Source of the DNA: a virus
DNA length: 64,000 nucleotides
Reading direction: 5' to 3' (one strand)
IMG/VR virus record: IMGVR_UViG_3300023174_000080
Location: 54,947-118,946 of that record
Translations under genes and position numbers: made by a program
Part shown: piece by piece, positions 61,442 through 64,000 of the stretch
How positions within the stretch are numbered: position 1 is the first letter of the stretch
Layout of the letters: the number at the start of each line of letters is the position of its first letter
The notes under the pieces: model-generated
Seen by the model: the letters and a program-made list of their open reading frames with translations, nothing else
Told to the model about the DNA's origin: nothing
The model's database searches: none

Positions 61442-61461
61442 ACTAGAGCGGTTTTCTTTTT
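61422..61461 (+). terminator. Strong terminator after the recombinase gene
   Basis: AAACCGCTCTAGT (61422-61434) and ACTAGAGCGGTTT (61442-61454) make a perfect 13-bp stem with a 7-base loop, followed by TTCTTTTT. Confidence 0.93.
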
Positions 61462-61470
61462 GGAGGATAC

Positions 61471-62400
61471 ATGTCATTATCTGTTTGCTGCCAGTGGCTT
61501 TCTTCTCGTACAAAACGTGATGGTTCTATAGTTTATGAAAATGTTCTTGACGAAAAAAACCTCCAGCTTGGAGCGTTTAAAAACGGCAAATATTCAGAAC
61601 AAAAAATTATTGAAACTTATCACAATAATGTCGATGAACACATTAAGATTTTTCCTAAATTTCTAGAAAATAATATTAAGTCTTTCCGGCTTAGTAGTTC
61701 TCTTTTTCCGTTATTTGAGTTTTGCTCTCATCTTGCAAAAGAAGATATTTCTCTAAAGAATAAGCTTGCTTATCTTGGTGGTTTGTTTTATTCTCACGGC
61801 ATCCGTGTAACAACACATCCCGGCCAATTTACTGTTATCTCTAGTGATAGCGATAAGGTAATCGAAAATTCTATTCGTGAACTTGAATATCATGCGTGGA
61901 TTTTTGATACTATGGGTTTTGAACAAACGCCATATTATGCAATTAATATTCATGGCGGCAAAAAAGATAGAACTAACAAAATTATAGAAGTATTTAAATC
62001 ACTACCAACAAATATTAAGAATCGGTTAACTCTTGAGAATGATGAAAAGTGTTATAATGTGAAACAGTTATTGGAGATACATGAGCAAACAAATATTCCT
62101 ATCGTCCTTGATTCTCATCACTATACTTTTGGAAGTAATGATCTATCTTTCATAGATGCTTTTTTGGAAACCTCTAAAACATGGAAAAAAATTAAACCAT
62201 TACAGCATCTTTCCAATACAGAACCGGGAATGGAAAATGGCTCATACGCCCAACGTAGAAGCCATTCCAACTTTATTCACCATGTTCCAGACATACAATT
62301 AGCAGCAATTCGTGATAATTTGATTGATGTCGATGTAGAAGCTAAGATGAAAAATCTTGCGGTATTACAGATGCGTAAAAAATTTGATATCAATGTTTAA
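61471..62400 (+). CDS. UV damage endonuclease (UvsE/UVDE family)
   Basis: A 309-residue TIM-barrel endonuclease that nicks DNA 5' to UV photoproducts. Family segments seen: VCCQWLSSRTKRDGS (start), LGAFKNGKYSEQKI, FRLSSSLFPLF, RVTTHPGQFTVISS, YYAINIHGGKKDR, LTLENDEK and IPIVLDSHHY, which supply the metal-binding His, Glu and Asp residues. Length matches bacterial UvsE. It is unlike the T4 DenV glycosylase. The start has TTGGAGGATAC. Its end overlaps the next ATG by 8 bases. Confidence 0.9.
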   Translation: MSLSVCCQWLSSRTKRDGSIVYENVLDEKNLQLGAFKNGKYSEQKIIETYHNNVDEHIKIFPKFLENNIKSFRLSSSLFPLFEFCSHLAKEDISLKNKLAYLGGLFYSHGIRVTTHPGQFTVISSDSDKVIENSIRELEYHAWIFDTMGFEQTPYYAINIHGGKKDRTNKIIEVFKSLPTNIKNRLTLENDEKCYNVKQLLEIHEQTNIPIVLDSHHYTFGSNDLSFIDAFLETSKTWKKIKPLQHLSNTEPGMENGSYAQRRSHSNFIHHVPDIQLAAIRDNLIDVDVEAKMKNLAVLQMRKKFDINV

Positions 62401-62578
62401 ACCAAAACTTGGTCAGCTAGTTATATATACTCATCCTTATTTAAATCAGGGACAGTCTTATTATGCTATAGTGACAGACATACAAGACGATGATATAATA
62501 CAAATAGCGTTCTGTGACCAAGATTGGATTTTATACGTAAGCATTAAGTTTCTAGAACTAGCATCAGATGTTGACTAA
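62393..62578 (+). CDS. Small acidic beta protein, unknown function
   Basis: A 61-residue protein starting at ATG 62393, inside the end of the UV endonuclease gene; an earlier in-frame ATG (62357) would overlap much more. Sequence: MFKPKLGQLVIYTHPYL, then VTDIQDDDIIQIAFCDQD, i.e. an SH3-like small barrel. It is probably a co-translated small regulatory or unknown protein. No family recognised. Confidence 0.55.
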   Translation: MFKPKLGQLVIYTHPYLNQGQSYYAIVTDIQDDDIIQIAFCDQDWILYVSIKFLELASDVD

Positions 62579-62599
62579 AGGCTGATTTGTTGTTAGTAT
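62571..62599 (+). promoter_or_regulatory. Sigma70-type promoter of the deaminase gene
   Basis: TTGACT (62571-62576) and TAGTAT (62594-62599) are 17 bases apart. The predicted start (~62606) is 7 bases before AAAGGAGA. The in-frame TTG at 62587 would be upstream of the transcript, which supports ATG 62625 as the start codon. Confidence 0.6.
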
Positions 62600-62624
62600 G
62601 CTTTTACTTTCAAAGGAGAAAGAC

Positions 62625-63096
62625 ATGGATACCGATTCGACGACGACGAGCTATACGAAGAAGCACAGCGAGATTACTGATACTCATATTGCAAGAGGGG
62701 AGGTATCAAAAAAGATTCGGAGGTATCTTCCAGCTGGCTAAAAAGCTTGCTAATGCATCTACTTATGGTAATTTTAGACATGGTGCGGTTCTTATTCGCG
62801 GTGGTGCCATTGTTGGCATGGGAATCAATTCAGAGCGGTATTGTTCAGTTGGAAAAGATTATCGTCCTGAAGAAAAGGGAAACGCCACATACCACGCGGA
62901 AATCAAGGCGCTACTCAACATTCCGCGACATGTGACTAAGGGTTCTATTATGTATGTTGCTCGCTGTTCAAAGAACGGTAACGATGATAGAATGAGTAAG
63001 CCGTGCGCTATGTGCCATGCAGTTATGGAAGAACGTGGTATTAAGAAGGTTTATTATACTGTAGATAATGAGGTTGTTGGAACTTATAAATTTTAA
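62625..63096 (+). CDS. Deoxycytidylate-type deaminase, needs a +1 frameshift at 62729
   Basis: The catalytic part (frame from 62731) is a cytidine/dCMP deaminase: zinc motif YHAEIKALL (His and Glu) and SKPCAMCHAVM (two Cys), plus RHGAVLIRGG. It should make dUMP for thymidylate synthesis. The only start with a ribosome site (AAAGGAGAAAGAC) is ATG 62625, which is in another frame and stops at TAA 62739. The frames join at CGGAGG-UAU-CUU-C (62718-62730), resembling the RF2 +1 signal. Reading CUU then CAG gives KKIRRYL-QLAKKLANA, a natural first helix, and a 156-residue protein. A one-base insertion is the alternative. Confidence 0.75.
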
Positions 63097-63098
63097 TT

Positions 63099-63410
63099 AT
63101 GAATAATACAGAAAATGAATTGCTTTTTGTTAAAGAACAAATAGAGACATTAACTGATGATATGTCTAAATTGCGTTTACAAATCATATCTTTGATAGAC
63201 CAAAATGGTGAACTGTATAAGGCTTTAGAAAAAACAACTTATTGGCTTTTGAATGTTGCAATTAAAAACAATATTGATTTTGAATGTCTAAAAACAAACA
63301 AAGAGATTCTAGGAGAAAAAAGATATTTAGAAATAGCAGAGGCGGCTGAACATCATATAAAGCAAATTAAGGATTTCCAAGATGGATGGAAAAAAAATTC
63401 TCATAATTGA
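63099..63410 (+). CDS. Small coiled-coil protein, unknown function
   Basis: A 103-residue helical protein with a coiled-coil N-terminal half (VKEQIETLTDDMSKLRLQII) and a second helix with TYWLLNVAIKNN. It begins 2 bases after the deaminase stop, without a strong Shine-Dalgarno, and overlaps the exonuclease gene by 29 bases, so all three are probably co-translated. It ends in TGA. No family recognised. Confidence 0.6.
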   Translation: MNNTENELLFVKEQIETLTDDMSKLRLQIISLIDQNGELYKALEKTTYWLLNVAIKNNIDFECLKTNKEILGEKRYLEIAEAAEHHIKQIKDFQDGWKKNSHN

Positions 63411-64000
63411 TGCAAATAATTTATACATAAGAAATTATGTTATGAATCCAGCCGTATCTACTAACGGAAGCCCTATTGGTGGCATATTTGGTTTTCTTAA
63501 ATCTCTCCAAAAATTATGCAGAGAGATTAAGCCAAATCGTATTGTAATTTGTTGGGATGGAAAAGGCGGTTCTAATAAACGGCGTCTTGTAAATAAAAAT
63601 TATAAAGATGGCAGAAAACCTCTTCGCTTAAATAGAAATATTCAAGTTCTTGAAGGTGAAGAAGAATTGAAAAATAAAATTTGGCAGATGACTAGACTGG
63701 CTGAATATCTAAATATGATGCCAATAATCCAGCTATTACTTGATTCTGTAGAGGCTGATGATTTAATTTCTGCTATTACTAATCATCCTTCTTTAAGTGA
63801 ATATTTTAAAGTCATCGTATCAAATGATAAAGATTTTATTCAGTTGTGTGATAATAAAACAATCCTATACCGGCCAGTAAAAGACGAATATTTAAATACA
63901 AAAAGAATTGTAGAGCAATATGGTATTCATCCCAATAATTTTTGCTTGGCAAGAGCCATTTCTGGTGATAAAAGCGATAATCTTGATGGCGTTTCAGGTG
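63382..64000 (+). CDS. 5'-3' exonuclease / RNase H (T4 Rnh-like), 3' end outside window
   Basis: The first 206 residues of a FLAP/5'-3' exonuclease that would remove RNA primers. ATG 63382 lies inside the previous gene. Visible motifs: ILIIDANNLYIRN (first Asp), VICWDGKGGSNKRRLV with a following K/R region, LDSVEADDLISAI (acidic pair) and VIVSNDKDFIQL, then ISGDKSDNLDGVSG (helix-hairpin-helix start with acidic residues). These are the standard PIN-like nuclease motifs. It matches T4 Rnh or the 5' nuclease domain of PolA; the family A polymerase here lacks that domain, so this may supply it. Confidence 0.88.
   Translation, partial: MDGKKILIIDANNLYIRNYVMNPAVSTNGSPIGGIFGFLKSLQKLCREIKPNRIVICWDGKGGSNKRRLVNKNYKDGRKPLRLNRNIQVLEGEEELKNKIWQMTRLAEYLNMMPIIQLLLDSVEADDLISAITNHPSLSEYFKVIVSNDKDFIQLCDNKTILYRPVKDEYLNTKRIVEQYGIHPNNFCLARAISGDKSDNLDGVSG

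Noticed and set aside
62640-62690. Third frame of the deaminase 5' region reads FDDDELYEEAQRDY, which looks protein-like
   Set aside because: It has no start and ends at a stop (TGA) before the catalytic part; using it would require two indels, while a single +1 shift explains the gene. Kept in mind as a sign of possible sequence errors.
62708-62714. A AAA AAG heptamer in the first part of the deaminase gene, a classic -1 slippery site read in the correct phase
   Set aside because: A -1 shift would enter a frame that does not contain the deaminase motifs; the +1 signal at 62718-62730 leads into the right frame.
1-64000. tRNA genes, CRISPR arrays, insertion sequences, integrase or attachment sites
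   Set aside because: The intergenic gaps are short (all under 160 bases) and are filled by promoter elements, hairpins and terminators; no cloverleaf or regularly spaced repeats were seen.

Overview
The window is a 64 kb piece of a large, AT-rich tailed-phage genome (myovirus). The virion genes follow a T4-like plan: large terminase, portal, prohead protease, scaffold, major capsid protein, neck proteins, contractile sheath, tail tube, gp26/gp51-type baseplate hub protein and tape measure. All genes recognised are on the + strand and tightly packed, often overlapping by 1-30 bases, with Shine-Dalgarno sites of the AAGGAG type. No tRNA, CRISPR array, insertion sequence or integrase was seen. 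The host cannot be determined from the sequence; the phage uses ordinary bacterial signals and all three stop codons, including TGA.

Layout. 1-16.7 kb: virion structural genes of the baseplate/fibre type, several of them paralogous. 16.8-21.5 kb: three fibre-like genes sharing terminal domains, with two small genes between them. 21.5-27 kb: a DNA-processing block with a RuvC-like resolvase, a DnaG-type primase and a single-chain fusion of the Mre11-like nuclease and Rad50-like ATPase (separate genes 47 and 46 in T4). 27-28.2 kb: three small membrane/coiled-coil genes, possibly for lysis. 28.2-41.4 kb: packaging and head genes. 41.5-57 kb: neck, sheath, tube, tape measure and baseplate genes. 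57-64 kb: DNA metabolism with a family A DNA polymerase domain, a protein resembling the FtsZ/tubulin fold, a gp32-like SSB, a UvsX/RecA recombinase, a UvsE-type UV endonuclease, a deoxycytidylate-type deaminase and the start of a 5'-3' exonuclease/RNase H. The replication core is thus not T4's: the polymerase is family A.

Regulation. Two promoter styles are visible. A recurrent ACTATTTAT element lies upstream of virion genes, often directly after a strong terminator, and is a candidate late promoter. Host-like -35/-10 promoters lie mostly before DNA-metabolism genes; at three places the -10 sits inside a terminator-like or other hairpin, so a transcript starting there lacks the full hairpin. 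Several genes (13725, 18457, 21502, 46840) have a promoter-like element a few bases before the ATG and no Shine-Dalgarno, so may be leaderless.

The most notable observations are two candidate translational frameshifts. The deaminase gene needs a +1 shift at CGGAGG-UAU-CUU-C, which matches the RF2 (prfB) frameshift signal in spacing and slip codon. The hub/chaperone gene before the tape measure has a run of seven T's, after which a 60-codon extension without its own start is open in the +1/-2 frame. Also notable are the Mre11-Rad50 fusion, an S21-like protein in the head module, and an isolated 23-residue peptide gene with its own promoter motif and terminator.
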